Position numbers and translations under genes: made by a program
Notes under the pieces: generated by a model
Database searches by the model: none
What the model saw: the letters and a program-made list of their open reading frames with translations, nothing else
What the model was told of the DNA's origin: nothing
Shown: positions 1-11,351 of the stretch, one piece after another
How positions within the stretch are numbered: position 1 is the stretch's first letter
Layout: each line of letters opens with the position of its first letter
NCBI GenBank assembly: GCA_034638255.1
Contig: JAWPGT010000033.1
Coordinates: 62,001 to 126,000 of the forward strand
From: Coprinus comatus
Lineage: Eukaryota > Basidiomycota > Agaricomycetes > Agaricales > Agaricaceae
DNA: 64,000 nt
Direction: 5' to 3'

Positions 1-1870
1 CTGCGTACCCCGGGTCTTGGAAAACCAACAACCCCCGCCCATCCATCACCACTACGTCAGGCATGGTCAGAGAGCACGAGCCCGAGTGAAAAGCAGGCAC
101 AGACTCAGACAGCAAAACATGTGTCTCAGCTCGTTAGTAGCTTCATGAGCCAAGACGCCAAAGTACTTGATATCAGGAATCCCTATGAGGCTGCACTTCC
201 TGTCAAGATGAGTAAACGTAAAAGGGTACCGCCAGTCAGGAAAACTGTAAAACCTGCAACAAAAAAAGATGACAAAACAGAAGCAAAGATCAAAGAGATG
301 CCTGCTCATGCTATAATCGAAGCCACATTACCAGCGGTATGTGTTCGATCGTTCTGTCGTGTTAATCTTACTCACCTGTTTCAAAGGGAAGCAAACGATC
401 ACGACCTCCAAATTTGGAAAAATCACCTCAACTCGAGCAACCTAAATCGCGTAATCCCCCTAATGTTGTCGTTGAGGAGATCGACGATGAGGATGGTCCC
501 AGCGCAGCCAAAAAGGCCAAACCTCTCACTAATGGGCATGGTCTTTTGGCACCTAATCCGTCGTACAAAGCACCTTCCACGGAAACACCGCCCGCAACAG
601 TAGCTAAGGAAGCCAAAGAGAAACCTGTGATTACCAAACTTGCACCCATCAGCGTTCCACCCCTTGGCGTTTCCTCGAAATCTTATGGACCCAAGTCGAG
701 TATACCTAAAGAACCTAGCAAGTTGCGGTACAGTATGCAGGCTGACTCGCCCTCGGCACCGTCGTCTCCGAGTTCGGTGGTTGATGAGCCCGAACCAGCG
801 TCTAAATCACCTTCACTTCCAGTTGTCAATTTCAAGAGCACCTCACCTGTGTCCGCTCCAGCTCCAACTCTAGCTTCAGCCCCAGCCCCAGCTCCCGTAA
901 AAGAGAAGCCCTTCACATTTTCAAGCATTCCTACCACGGAGAAGGGCAGTATCTTTTTTACTCCGTCAGATCTCCCTGTAAAGGAGAAGACAGTTTCATT
1001 TGCTACCCTACCAGAGAAAACAGATTCTGCTCCCATAAACGAAAAGCCTTTTACATTTTCAAGCATTCCTACTGAAAAAAGCAGTATTTTCTCCACTCCA
1101 ACAACTCTCCCTGTCTCGTTTTCTGCACCGCCGGAGAAAAAATTTTTATTCCTTTTTCTTTCGATACCTCAGCGCCTACCACCGGGGAAAAAGATTCTTT
1201 TTCTCTCGGATACCCAGAGCCGATACCAGAGTCCACAGGGAAAAAGGATTCGCCTGCTTCTCTTTCTTTGTCATATCCTGATCCAGAACCGGTACCAGCG
1301 CCAAAAAAGAACTTTGCTGCTTTCTCTAATCTCTCATCAACGTCTGTCTCTTCCTCTGGTTCAAAAGATCCCAAGACGGAAGTTAAGGCCATGTCAATTA
1401 GCTCTTTGCCTACATTCACCTTCCACTCCACCACCCTTCGGATTTCATATTCATTGGCAATGGTAGATGCTAAAATAAAACCGTCATCCCTTCTTCCCTC
1501 GTATGACTTTTCAATGAAGGTCACCAATGGTACCTCTGGTTTTGGTGCTTCGAAATCCACAAGGGCAGGCTTCGACTGGAGCGCAGCTGGGTCCAAACCT
1601 TCTACTTCTTCCACAACAAGTAGTGATGGTGAATGGATGTGCAATACTTGCATGCTCAAAAATCCTGGTAGTGCAAAAGAGAAATGCACGGTTTGCGAAG
1701 CGGATAGACCTAGAGCAGCCCCTGCCAAAGCAACTTCTGGGTTCAACTGGGGTGCTGCAGGTATGAAACCTCCTTCGAGCGATAGTGAATGGACTTGCAA
1801 TTCGTGTATGCTCAAGAATCCAGCTTCTGCAAAGGACAAATGTACAATCTGTGAAGCTGATAGATCATGA
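1..1870 (+). CDS. RanBP2-type zinc-finger nucleoporin (Nup153/Nup1-like), 3' part
   Basis: The frame is open from base 1, so the N-terminus lies outside the window. Exon 1 (1-336) and exon 2 (387-1870) flank a phase-0 GTATGT...AAG intron. The middle is Ser/Pro/Thr-rich with imperfect repeats of an EKPFTFSSIPTEK type. The C-terminus carries two RanBP2-type zinc fingers of W-x-C-x2-C-x10-C-x2-C form, at about 1630-1710 and 1785-1865, each preceded by an F-x-W-x-A-A-G stretch; the stop follows the second finger at once. Such fingers bind Ran in Nup153 and Nup358. With an FxF-rich low-complexity body they suggest a nuclear-basket nucleoporin; this role is inferred. The frame changes by -1 within an A6T5 run near 1137-1147. 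I found no plausible intron there, so one base seems to be missing. Another RanBP2-finger protein is possible. Confidence 0.7.
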
Positions 1871-2296
1871 TAAATTCTTAATCGAAATTCCCCCTTTTCC
1901 GCCAATTTCTAACTCCCTATCTCTATCCCCTCCTACAAATTCTTTTACTTCTGCTGTCACTTCCGCGTCGTTGCTGTCTTTGTTATCTCTTTTTGTAATG
2001 TTTTTCTTTCTTTTCTCTACATGGCGTCTTTTTTCACTATCCTCATATCTACATTTCTCTTTCTATCACCTTCCTCGGTATATATATTTAACACTCAATG
2101 GTTCGTTGCATATTGCTATTTGATGAACATTGATTACGATTACATGTACATCTATTCTACCTGTTTTAGTTGCTACAAAAGACTCTTTGCGATCAACTTT
2201 AAAAAATCGCATTCCCACCCAACCAACCTCAACGTGTGAAAAGTGATTATTGTTCGAATTTGTGTATGAAACGTGTAAGAAAGATTCGTGGAGGGA
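1871..2296. other. Convergent 3' region
   Basis: About 430 bp of T/C-rich sequence between the stop codons of the zinc-finger nucleoporin gene and the CDK7 gene. Short frames here lack coding character. It probably holds both 3' UTRs and polyadenylation signals. Confidence 0.6.
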
Positions 2297-3781
2297 TCAC
2301 GGAGAGCTAGGTGGTGCTTTAGTGAAATCCAGACGTCTTGCAATAGATCTAGCTTTGGCTTCCCCAGGTGATGTCATCTTTCTCTTCAAACCTTTAGTTG
2401 GAGCTTTAACACCAGGACCTGTGGAATTCATATCGACATTGGCTTCGATATCTTCAAGAGCTTTGTTAACAACTGATGAGCATTTTGGTAATTTTGAAGG
2501 ATGTGATGGATAAGGAAGTGCGAAGAAGTAAGGATGATGAAGAGCCTAAATGACAAGCCGTCAATTACGATTAACCTGTTGAAATGAAAAAAAAAAAATT
2601 GTCACCAACTTCTTTTGCAGATATCCGTCTACGTGGTTCGTAAGTGAGGCATCTACTCAAGAGGTTGAGAGCATCTGCACTTGCAGCAGTAAACAAGTCT
2701 CGAAGAGGTGGTTTGGGGAATTGACCGACTGGGACATAGTCAGGTAGTTTCGTGTGACCCTAATTTTTTTCTAGTGAGAAAACAAAGAACGAGAATAATG
2801 TAAAAGAAGAATGATTCATACTGGCCAATCTTCTTCTGTTGGCGTACCCAATGCTCGGAAGATTGTTTTGATTTGGTCCATATCACTTTCACCAGCCAAA
2901 TATGGAATTCTCAACATGAGTTCTGCAAATATGCATCCCACAGACCATATATCAACTGCTGTACTGTAATAACGGCAACCAAAGAGAAGTTCTGGTGGGC
3001 GATACCAACGTGTGATGACTTGACAAGTCATTTTATAACCCGGATCTGCAAAGTCTCGTGCGAGACCGAAATCAGCAATCTTGAGTTGACCATCTGCAGC
3101 AGTGAGCAAATTGTTTGGTTTTAGATCCTGTAAAGGCAGTGTATCAGCGGGGAAAAAAACAGTAGTAAGTTACACTATATTCTTACACGATGAAGGATCC
3201 AATTTCGGTGGCAAAATTCGAGACCACGAAGAGTCATTGCCATCCAACTCTTTATATCTGCGGGAAGGAAAACGAGACTTCTGTCCTTGATGATCATTTC
3301 CAGGTCAGAGTCAAGGAATTCGAGGACAAGATTGAGGTTTGTTTTCGAGGAGAATACATCTAAAAGCTGTAATAATTGCTGTTAGCATTTCTGTTACAAC
3401 GAGACTACATTTCCACCCACTTCAATGATGTTGGGATGTTTTAGTTCCCTTAGATACTTCACTTCTCGGATAGCAGACATATCCAACCCATCTTTGAATT
3501 GTCCAACTTTGATTTTCTTTATAGCGATCTTGCGAGCAGGGGCAGCTTCCTTTCCGGCAACAGATTCCCGCCCTGTATATGCAGATGAGATTTGATTAAT
3601 GTTGTGAGATACAAAGGCACAGACCTTGGTACACAACAGCATAGGTTCCTTCACCGACTTTCTTATCCTTGACCCTATAGGGTTGAATAGGTGTGTCTGA
3701 AGTTGCACAATACATTCAATGTTGAATGGGGACATACCATTTCTGCTGACGAGCTGTATTGGCCTTTTCCACTGCGTCCAT
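2297..3781 (-). CDS. KIN28: CDK7/Kin28 cyclin-dependent kinase of TFIIH
   Basis: Seven exons (3781-3738, 3674-3625, 3572-3421, 3366-3187, 3127-2822, 2759-2610, 2545-2297) join in phase to 376 aa. The joined protein shows the Gly-rich loop [10 protein letters not shown], the ATP lysine in [11 protein letters not shown], a PSTAIRE-type helix region ([11 protein letters not shown]), HRDLKPNN split across an intron, DFGLARDF, the activation segment [18 protein letters not shown], and a basic tail after the kinase fold. Identity to CDK7 is high through the activation loop. In TFIIH this kinase phosphorylates Ser5/Ser7 of the RNA polymerase II CTD and promotes promoter escape; with cyclin H and MAT1 it can act as CAK. 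The last intron uses an unusual GTTGGT donor. The start is the first ATG in frame, 297 bp from the divergent J-protein gene. Confidence 0.95.
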
Positions 3782-4078
3782 GGTATATGTTGTTGGTTAG
3801 CACGTGGATCAATTAATAAAGTATGTTTCTCTGGCCATGTTTATTCTTGTGAAGGAAGAAATGAATTCGCCCAGCACGTGCAACCACACATCAGACGCGC
3901 CAGCCTAAAATAGACAACCCTGGTTCATCAAATGGTTGAACAGTTCAACTTTGTTATTGGTTATTTCTGCCTCCTTCAATGCTGAACTGTGGTCAGCCTG
4001 TATAACTAGTTCAAACTCTTATATTTTCTCTACTGTCACTTCTTGGATTGGACAACAAATTGCTATATTACGAAACAA
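3782..4078. promoter_or_regulatory. Divergent promoter between CDK7 and the J-protein gene
   Basis: These 297 bp separate two head-to-head start codons and must hold both 5' UTRs and promoters. No specific factor site could be assigned. Confidence 0.6.
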
Positions 4079-4975
4079 ATGGCACCCTACCTGTCTTTCT
4101 ATGACATTCTTGGAATCACCAGATCTGCCTCGGGAGATGAAAGTAAGTTTCGCGTTGTTAGTCTTCGTTTTTGAGCAAGATGCGAATATTTTTGGCTATT
4201 ACTTTAGTACGGAAGGCATATCGAAAGAAGGCATTGGAAACTCATCCAGATAAGCTCAGTCCCAATGCTACAAAGGCCACTCGTCAGGCTGCAGCAACTC
4301 GGTTTCATCTGGTAAGCTTTTCCGATTCTTTCAAATTTAGGCATTATCCCCTTATTAATCATCTGCATTATAGATACACAATGCCTTTGAAACATTGGGC
4401 GATCCACATAGACGCAAGGTGGTGTAATGTCCCATTCCATTGACATCTTCTTATTCCCTGGTGTTAGGCATATGATGCGTGGGGAAGCAAGGTAGACCCA
4501 GCAGTATCATCCGAAGAGTCTGCCAAACGCATGGCTGATAGGAACGAATGGGCCAGCAATCTCAAAGAAGGTTATGAACGTAGAAAAGTGTCGAGGAGTT
4601 ATACTGCGCCTCCTAGTTCAACGTTCACCTCTAGGCCCTCTTCTTCTTCATCCTGTTCTTCTTCGCAACCACGACCGACACCAAAGCCTAGACCGACCTC
4701 GTCGCCATCTATTCCGCCCCTGGTTCCAACCCCACCAATCACACGCGAACCTCCAGAACCTTTGTCATATGATGAGGAACAACTGATCGCAGAAATCTTG
4801 GAAGAAGTGAGGTCCCATATGCCGGCGGGTTTTGAAGAACGTAAAAAGCGGGCACTTGAGGTAAATTACTGTAGTTAAAGCCTATTACCCAGAAGTCCGT
4901 GTATCTAACAACCATCCTTAGAAAAAGGCGGAACGTGAAAGGGCGAAGTTGCCTCGGCGGACCATGCCAGTATAA
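4079..4975 (+). CDS. J-domain (DnaJ/Hsp40) co-chaperone
   Basis: Five exons (4079-4142, 4208-4311, 4374-4418, 4468-4860, 4922-4975) join in phase. The J domain lies at the very N-terminus: YDILGI in helix I, the basic helix RKAYRKKALE, the catalytic HPDK loop, and helix III/IV ending FETLGDPHRRKAYDAWG. There is no Gly/Phe region or zinc-finger domain, so this is a class C J-protein. After the J domain come a Ser/Pro/Arg-rich linker (about 4600-4750) and a short charged C-terminal helix. It should stimulate an Hsp70 ATPase; the client is unknown. There is no signal peptide or membrane segment, so a cytosolic or nuclear site is inferred. Confidence 0.88.
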
Positions 4976-5263
4976 TCTATACCAATCTAATGGAGCAGGA
5001 TATTTTTGGAAAAGTTTTTGGTTATGTGTATAAAATTGGATCACGGTGTCTTTTTTTCTTTCGCTTTCGTTATTATATTGCTGATTTATGTAGATATGAC
5101 GTACCTATTTATCAAATATTCACTCAACTTCAACAATCCTATAGGAGTGTGATGACTCAGTTATAGTGAGGAAACGATTCATATATTCAAGCCTTGGGGT
5201 TTCATAAGCTACTATTGCCCATGAGCAGATGATGAAACTACCACTACGGCTGGGCACACCTTA

Positions 5264-5893
5264 TCACTCCACATGTAATGTCTTCAGTCTACTCTTCGCT
5301 ATCTTCCCAACATCTTCAACCGCCCTCCTCAGCTCTTTCAACCACTCTTCATCGGCTTGTCCATAGGCTTTCTCAGAAAACTTTTCTTTTTTAGGCTCAT
5401 CCGGTGACAAAGAACGTTCAATTCCCAATTTATCCTCCATTTCCTCTGCGATAACAACTCTACTCCTCCCATTGACAAAAGTAATGTACCTTAACCCAGG
5501 GTATTTTTCTTCGTAACACATATTTAGGTGTTTTAACCGCGCAAGCACCTCTGGTGGTGTTACTGGTGGAGCTACATTACCAGAAATCCCTTGTTCTTTG
5601 GCACTCAAGCTCGACAGGTTCTTGCTCTCGCCTATTCTTGGATGTCCAGAGATAAATTCTGATTGCGCAAGTACATCCCATTTATTAATTTCCGCCAAGG
5701 CAAGGTCGATGAGTTGTGAATAGGAGGATAAGAAAGAAGGTGGTTGTGATTTGATATATTCTGATAATTGTGGTTCAAGTGTGTTTAGGAGGATAGGAGA
5801 TGGTTCGAAAAGGATCGTAAGTGATTCTCCTAGTGAGGAATTTGGACTGGATTGGCCTTCTCGTATGGCCTCGAAGGTTGGGGGTGTCGACAT
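5264..5893 (-). CDS. OHCU decarboxylase (uric acid catabolism)
   Basis: A single uninterrupted exon of 209 aa from the MSTPPTF start. An in-frame ATG 42 bp upstream (5935) is less likely because its short extension (MDYPYF...) is not family-like. Family signatures are SGHPRIGE near residue 80, with the conserved His, and YPGLRYITFVNGRSR in the second half. The enzyme decarboxylates 2-oxo-4-hydroxy-4-carboxy-5-ureidoimidazoline to S-allantoin, the last step of urate oxidation. The C-terminus ends HVE, with no clear peroxisomal tripeptide, so a cytosolic site is possible. No other purine-catabolism gene lies nearby. It starts about 210 bp from the divergent oxidoreductase gene. Confidence 0.9.
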   Translation of the reverse strand: MSTPPTFEAIREGQSSPNSSLGESLTILFEPSPILLNTLEPQLSEYIKSQPPSFLSSYSQLIDLALAEINKWDVLAQSEFISGHPRIGESKNLSSLSAKEQGISGNVAPPVTPPEVLARLKHLNMCYEEKYPGLRYITFVNGRSRVVIAEEMEDKLGIERSLSPDEPKKEKFSEKAYGQADEEWLKELRRAVEDVGKIAKSRLKTLHVE

Positions 5894-6106
5894 TGTAATC
5901 AGAGAGATTGGTTGATGAAAATAGGGGTAATCCAAATCTACTGGAACGGGCCGAGCAATCCCGGACCCGATATAAATAAACGAGGAAACCCCGCCAGATG
6001 AGAGAGTTGGGATAAACCGAGGAGTTTTACCATGATGTCGCTATAGTATACCTGGGAACTTGGATTTTAACAGGTTGCGTTATTACTACCACGACCACAA
6101 TCATCA

Positions 6107-7634
6107 ATGACACCTGAACCGCTCGTTTTCCGATGGGGTATCATCTCTACTGGGGCGATTGCTGCTAAATTTACAAAGGCAAGTTTGTGTAGGAATTTGC
6201 GATCATCGTCTATTTATTGATAGTTACAAATCCTATAGGATCTCCTTGTTGACCCAAAGACGTAGGTTTTAACTGAAGATCTACAGATAACAGATTGATG
6301 AAGAAGGTATACAGACGTAATGTTCATGATGTCATCCATAAGGTCGCGGCTGTAGGTTCTCGTACCATTGCTAAAGCTCAAGAGTTTATCGATACCGAAG
6401 GGGGGGAGATAAAGATATCAAAGCATATGGCTCCTATGATGAAGTATTCGTAGATAAGGTATGCTTCTCCCATTCTTGTGCATTACGAGTAGTGGGAACG
6501 AACGAACCTGATGTCCTATTAATAGGACGTCGATGCAGTTTACATTGGTACCCCGCATACATACCACTATGAAAATACTCTAGCGGCACTCAGAGCCAAG
6601 AAGAATGTTTTGGTTGAAAAACCTGCGACTTCAAATGCGGCGGAGCTCCGTGCTTTGATTCAAGTTGCTAAAGAGAATGACGTATTTCTATGGAAGCAAT
6701 GTGGACTAGGTTCTTGCCTGTCAGTCTGGAATTCAAGAAGATCGCAGAAGAAGGAACTTTAGGTCGACCTGTCGTTCTTCGTGCAGATCTGTCTGGAAAC
6801 TTTGGTATTGAGAGTAAGTTGTTAGCGAATTTGAGGAAAGTCCTAGACTAACACAACCTCAACTAACCTCAGATCTCCCGTTATCGTCACATAGAATTCT
6901 CGATCCTCGACTCGGTGGAGGTGCTTTACTAGATGTGTGAGTAGTAGACAATGTGTATCGTTCTATGTTTGATACTTATCGCTCACTATACCAGTGGGCC
7001 TTACCCCTTCGTTTGGGCAAGTTTGAGAGTATATGCTATTCGAATGTGATTTCTAACACTAGCACTCTCACATGCAGGCTATCATGGCACTTTATGAGCA
7101 CCCGTCCAATGGATCTTCTCGCCCAACCTCTATTTCAGGATCAATGCTCAAAACAGCATCGACAGGTGTAGACAGCAACACATCCTTCACAGTCAATTTC
7201 CCTCAATCACAAGCTGTTTTAACATGTAGCATTAATATCGACTCAGCAACAACTCCATGTACCATTCGATATGAACGAGGAGAAATAATTATTGAAGGTC
7301 CTATTTATAAACCTGACAAATTTATAGTGAGGTATTTCGAAAAAGAACTTGAAGGGGTGGAGCAAAGGTAGCAAGAGAAGAAACGAAGATATTCAAAATT
7401 GTTGGAGGTGGTTGGCATTTCCAAGCAGATGAAGTTGCGAGATGTGTTAGAGATGGTAAAAAGCAAAGTGATAGTTGGACTTTGGAGAAAAGTTTGTTGG
7501 AAATGGAGGTGTTTGATGAGGTTTGTTGAGAGTGGTTTTTTTTATTATTCTAGTATGCTTACGAAGTTTTATTTACTTAGGTTCGTCGACAGGGTGGATA
7601 TGTACTTCCTCCAGGGGTGGAGAAAGTGGTTTAG
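6107..7634 (+). pseudogene. Gfo/Idh/MocA oxidoreductase, dihydrodiol or xylose dehydrogenase type, three frame breaks
   Basis: Eight exons (6107-6178, 6239-6261, 6315-6458, 6526-6813, 6873-6936, 6995-7016, 7078-7520, 7581-7634) rebuild a protein with an N-terminal Rossmann motif (WGIISTGAIAAKF), then YIGTPHTYHYEN, the family EKP motif (VLVEKPAT) and a GGGALLDVGPYP segment. This matches dimeric dihydrodiol dehydrogenase and fungal NADP D-xylose dehydrogenases; the substrate is not decidable. The frame is lost by apparent single-base deletions in the G7 run at 6400-6406, near 6688-6690, and in a short A run near 7365. Two introns (6179-6238, 7017-7077) are GC-AG. All splice sites and the last exon are preserved, so this is either very recent decay or assembly error. 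Confidence 0.75.
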
Positions 7635-8040
7635 TACCATAAGCCATTGCTGATGAACGGAGCGACTTCTGTGTTAAATATATGGATACTCAATCGTGCT
7701 TTGAGTTTTCACTTGCGTAGTGACAATGGAGGAGTTGGTCTCGGACGAAGAAACTAAAAACAGATAACATACATAACCACAAGATGAGTATACGATGATG
7801 TACTTAAATATGGCTACATAGTAGTTCCCACGCAGTAGCATTGCATTTATTACATATACCCCTAACATACTCCCGCGGAACTCATACAAAGGACTTGGAA
7901 TCATTGTCCATGTGTTGTACTTGGCCATAAAAGCACTGCAAAGAAACATATACCGTCGTAAATGAGTAGTGAGTGTCATTCACCGTTCTCGAGCTTCGTT
8001 GAAACAGAGCAAAACAGCAGAAAAGTCAACGACAACGTCC
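7635..8040. other. Intergenic region
   Basis: About 400 bp between the oxidoreductase stop and the first ATG of the F-box gene. The F-box frame extends upstream to a GTG at 7969, but no ATG occurs in that extension. No other feature seen. Confidence 0.5.
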
Positions 8041-9816
8041 ATGGCAACATCCCGTCGTCTGTTGGAAACTCCATTCCAAGGCGACGATATCACAAGGACT
8101 TCACGAGTCCATATCGACCACGAAATTTCCCAAGTCTACTCCGAAATCTCTATACTTCAGACACGCGTATCTGCCTTAAAGAAGAAACGCAATGAATTAT
8201 CAATCACACATACATTACCGCCTGAGATTCTTTCCAAAATATTCCTCTTCCGTCAACAAGGCGACACGGGATGTACATGGATGCGAGTTGGACATGTATG
8301 CTATTATTGGAGAGAGGTGGCCTTGAACTGCCCAAGATTATGGTCAAAGCCTGTATTTAACCATCGACACCCCGAACTCACCCACGAGATGCTAAAGCGT
8401 TCGAAGCAAGCTCCACTCACTGTCGATGCCAACACGGTCCGTTTCACTCCAAGAATGATGGACCAGCTTGCAAGCACTCTCAGCCAACTATCTCGTATTA
8501 GGACTCTCAGTGTACAAAACAGTGAACCGCATTGCGAGCGACTACAAGAAATGATGGATATCTTCATTGACCCTGCCCCCTTTCTTCACGACGTTTCTTT
8601 CAAAGCCAATTTCACATTTTCAAATGATAGATCAGTTAATACTATCATTCCCGACGAAGCATTCAAAGAGGCACATTCCTTACGAAGCGTCAAAATCAGC
8701 TATTTTGGCTTTAGCTGGAAGTGTGGCCTATTCAAACACAGTAGTCTCACAAAACTGGTTATCTTCTCTTATAACAAAAACCCCCATGTACTCGGATCTT
8801 CGGCTTTCGTAGAGATGTTGGACGCCTTGGACAACATGCCTCATCTATCTTTTCTCGCACTAGATGAGACTCTTCCACGTCAAGTTGATCCTCCTTCTGG
8901 ATACGTTCACCGTGTGGTATTTCTGAAGGAGTTGCAACGATTGCATATTACAGCTGATACTCAAGATTGTGCCACATTTCTACGACATGTTCGATTTCCT
9001 GCCAATGCTCAAGTTTACTTAAACTGCGACTCTCGCACAGAGGCTGAAGACTTGGATGCTTCTGTGTATATAATTTCGACGATTGGGAAAAGGCTGCAAG
9101 GAGAGTTTGCTGTTGGAGAACTCGGAGGTATTCACCAGAAACTCCACACTTTTCCGTCCGCAATCGTTTCTTTTCCAGGACATGGCTTTCCACCCTCCTT
9201 CGATTTCAAAACGTTTGATACAGTGGAATGCCATAGTAGTCGTATCGATATCTGCATCAAGTGGTATGAAATTTCCGAACCAGCTCGTGAGCGGATTTGG
9301 AAGGAAACATTTGCCAACTTCAATTTTTCAGAAGTCAGGAATCTCAGCTTGCATAATTCTCCTGGAAATTTGCAATTTTTCAGAGAGACGGTTGGGCAAT
9401 GTTCCAAGCTCGAGAAAATACATCTGGCATCAACTCGTCCCACCGATTTGAAAAAAATGTACGAAGCGGTCCATGAAGACGCTGTTCAAATTGAAAACGT
9501 ACCAAATCCAATTGTCACCATGTTTCCAGTACTTAAAAGGATAGATATTAATGCAAGAATATTCCGTGGCGGCAATTACTCATTATCACTGGAGTTAATA
9601 ACCGAGTTGTGGAAGAAACGACGGATTGCGAATGCTCCTCTCCAATGGTTGGTGCTGCGCCATTGTCGTGGTACCATAGGTGCTCTCAAACAAAAACTCA
9701 TCAGTGCTCGGTTAGCCGAATCGGCTGTCGATTCTAAAATTATGCTGGAAATGCCGGACGAAGACGACTTTTCGGACTTGGACGAAGAACCAGACTTATA
9801 TATAGGAATGTGCTAA
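8041..9816 (+). CDS. F-box protein
   Basis: Intronless, 591 aa from the first in-frame ATG. A short predicted coiled coil (about residues 20-55, heptads around VYSEISILQTRVSALKKK) precedes an F-box-like segment (LPPEILSKIFLF, then HVCYYWREVALNCPRLW). This order, coiled coil, F-box, then a long divergent C-terminal region with weak leucine-rich spacing, is common in large F-box families of mushroom-forming fungi. The protein probably recruits an unknown substrate to an SCF ubiquitin ligase through Skp1. It ends in an acidic stretch (EMPDEDDFSDLDEEPD). No frame damage is seen, unlike the two other F-box-like loci in the window. Confidence 0.82.
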   Translation: MATSRRLLETPFQGDDITRTSRVHIDHEISQVYSEISILQTRVSALKKKRNELSITHTLPPEILSKIFLFRQQGDTGCTWMRVGHVCYYWREVALNCPRLWSKPVFNHRHPELTHEMLKRSKQAPLTVDANTVRFTPRMMDQLASTLSQLSRIRTLSVQNSEPHCERLQEMMDIFIDPAPFLHDVSFKANFTFSNDRSVNTIIPDEAFKEAHSLRSVKISYFGFSWKCGLFKHSSLTKLVIFSYNKNPHVLGSSAFVEMLDALDNMPHLSFLALDETLPRQVDPPSGYVHRVVFLKELQRLHITADTQDCATFLRHVRFPANAQVYLNCDSRTEAEDLDASVYIISTIGKRLQGEFAVGELGGIHQKLHTFPSAIVSFPGHGFPPSFDFKTFDTVECHSSRIDICIKWYEISEPARERIWKETFANFNFSEVRNLSLHNSPGNLQFFRETVGQCSKLEKIHLASTRPTDLKKMYEAVHEDAVQIENVPNPIVTMFPVLKRIDINARIFRGGNYSLSLELITELWKKRRIANAPLQWLVLRHCRGTIGALKQKLISARLAESAVDSKIMLEMPDEDDFSDLDEEPDLYIGMC

Positions 9817-10747
9817 CTTATGGACTAGTATCATTGAAGGTATTGCATTGTGGTATAAATCAGACATAAATCAATATGGCTGAGAGATACGCTGCTTCCC
9901 AATTCACTAGAGCCTAGCCATTATCACTGCGTTATTGGAGTTGATCAATTTCAATCGTTACTCTCATGTAATATGAGTATGTGCCACCCGCCAACAGCGG
10001 CTTGAGAATAAGAATAAGGATATCTTTCCTTTTATGCATATATTAAATGGTGATTCTTTTCAACCCTCTCAAGAATGTATTACACTGATGGAATGCATAT
10101 TTTAACCTACCCCGGACAATCTACCGACAACTACATTTCATCGACATAGATACATACTTCACAGCATATGGTAAAAATAGAAGAAATGTCCGACAAGTCC
10201 ATAAGTACAAGGTTAAGGGTATTCAAACTTCCCTTTAATGTTGTATTATTTTTATACTTTAAAGGTGGACTGACTACTGGCGCCCTAACTACATACCCTC
10301 TTCGATAGTAAACCTACCAAATAAAGTCCAACTTCAGTGATGTTGGGCAGAGAAATGTTTTTCAGACAGAATGCGACTCATCCCCATCCAATTGACTAAT
10401 ATACATCCGTTATCCTTCTACGCAATAATCCCGTACGATTACCCGGATATGGATATTGATATTTCCTCTGATGCGAGTACCACGGGCTGAAGGTCGCTGA
10501 CGCTATAGTGTCACTACTGCTGTTAACACGTGAACTTTATGTAGTCGGGGGAGGCAGTGCGCTCATGCCACCGGAATTCTTACACACTGCCCTTGATGAT
10601 ATATCCGGTGATTCTTGCGATAAGAATGGTAGGGCGCACCGTAACAAGAAGCTCCGCCAAGCAGTGCTTACTGCTAACGTATAAAGCATAATAATTGTCC
10701 CGAGTCTAGCTTAAGTTTTAAAAATCCATACACACCACTACCTCATC
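9817..10747. other. Gene-free AT-rich region
   Basis: About 930 bp with no frame of coding character on either strand. It marks the start of a gene-poor stretch and includes the upstream region of the PPxY membrane protein gene. Nothing further recognised. Confidence 0.5.
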
Positions 10748-11351
10748 ATGACTCAGAAGTCCCCTGCTCTCCTACTTGGCCTACTAGTATTTTGGTTGGA
10801 CTTGTTATCTACACCTGTCCTATCTGCCGTCTTAACCCAAAGACGATTGGATGAGACCTCTCCGGCGTGCGTAAACTCATCTAAATCAAGAGTTTTAGTG
10901 CTTACTCGAACCTCAATTCAGCCTCGACTTGGACTCGGACTGATCAGGAGGGATGTCGATGGACAGTCATCGCATTCAAGTCAGTTTAATCCTCAAATTC
11001 TGGCTGCTATTATACCGATAAGTATGTCACATTTATTTCTCAAGTCGGAGAACCGAATGAATATGAATACTAATATTCGATCTATTTTCTAAACTTATAG
11101 TAGGATTCATCGCAATAGTATCTATAAGTTTCTACGCTTTCCGCGGAAAGCAAAAGCCTACTAGAAGGACACAGAAACAAAATCTTGACCCCAATAACCA
11201 TGACCTTGACGATTTTCAAATGAATGAGCTACCAAAGAGCTACTCGAGTTCGTACAGTGGATTAACGACGGATGGGAATACAAATGTTAATGGTGGCAAT
11301 TTGGATAATAATATTGCCGTTCCACCACCAGCATATACCCCACGTTCATAA
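10748..11351 (+). CDS. Single-pass membrane protein with C-terminal PPxY motif (copy A)
   Basis: Two exons (10748-11021, 11101-11351) join in phase 1 to 174 aa. An N-terminal signal peptide (hydrophobic core LLLGLLVFWLDLL, likely cleavage after VLSA) is followed by a Ser/Arg-rich extracellular stretch of about 65 residues. One transmembrane segment spans residues 83-105 (around AAIIPIIGFIAIVSISFYAF). A basic stop-transfer (RGKQKPTRRTQK) leads to an Asn/Ser-rich tail ending VPPPAYTPRS. PPAY is a consensus WW-domain ligand, so binding to an Rsp5/Nedd4-type ubiquitin ligase is inferred, as for yeast Rcr1/Rcr2. The intron falls inside the transmembrane coding segment, and both related copies nearby share that position. 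No named family was recognised. Confidence 0.75.

Noticed and set aside
1137..1147. Programmed -1 frameshift in the nucleoporin A6T5 run
   Set aside because: The zero-frame codons do not form a slippery heptamer (X XXY YYZ) and the same kind of break occurs in unrelated genes, so a missing base is simpler.
1069..1905. 278-codon open frame on the minus strand over the nucleoporin gene
   Set aside because: It is the complement of the repeat-rich plus-strand exon, whose zinc fingers are clearly coding. No domain of its own.
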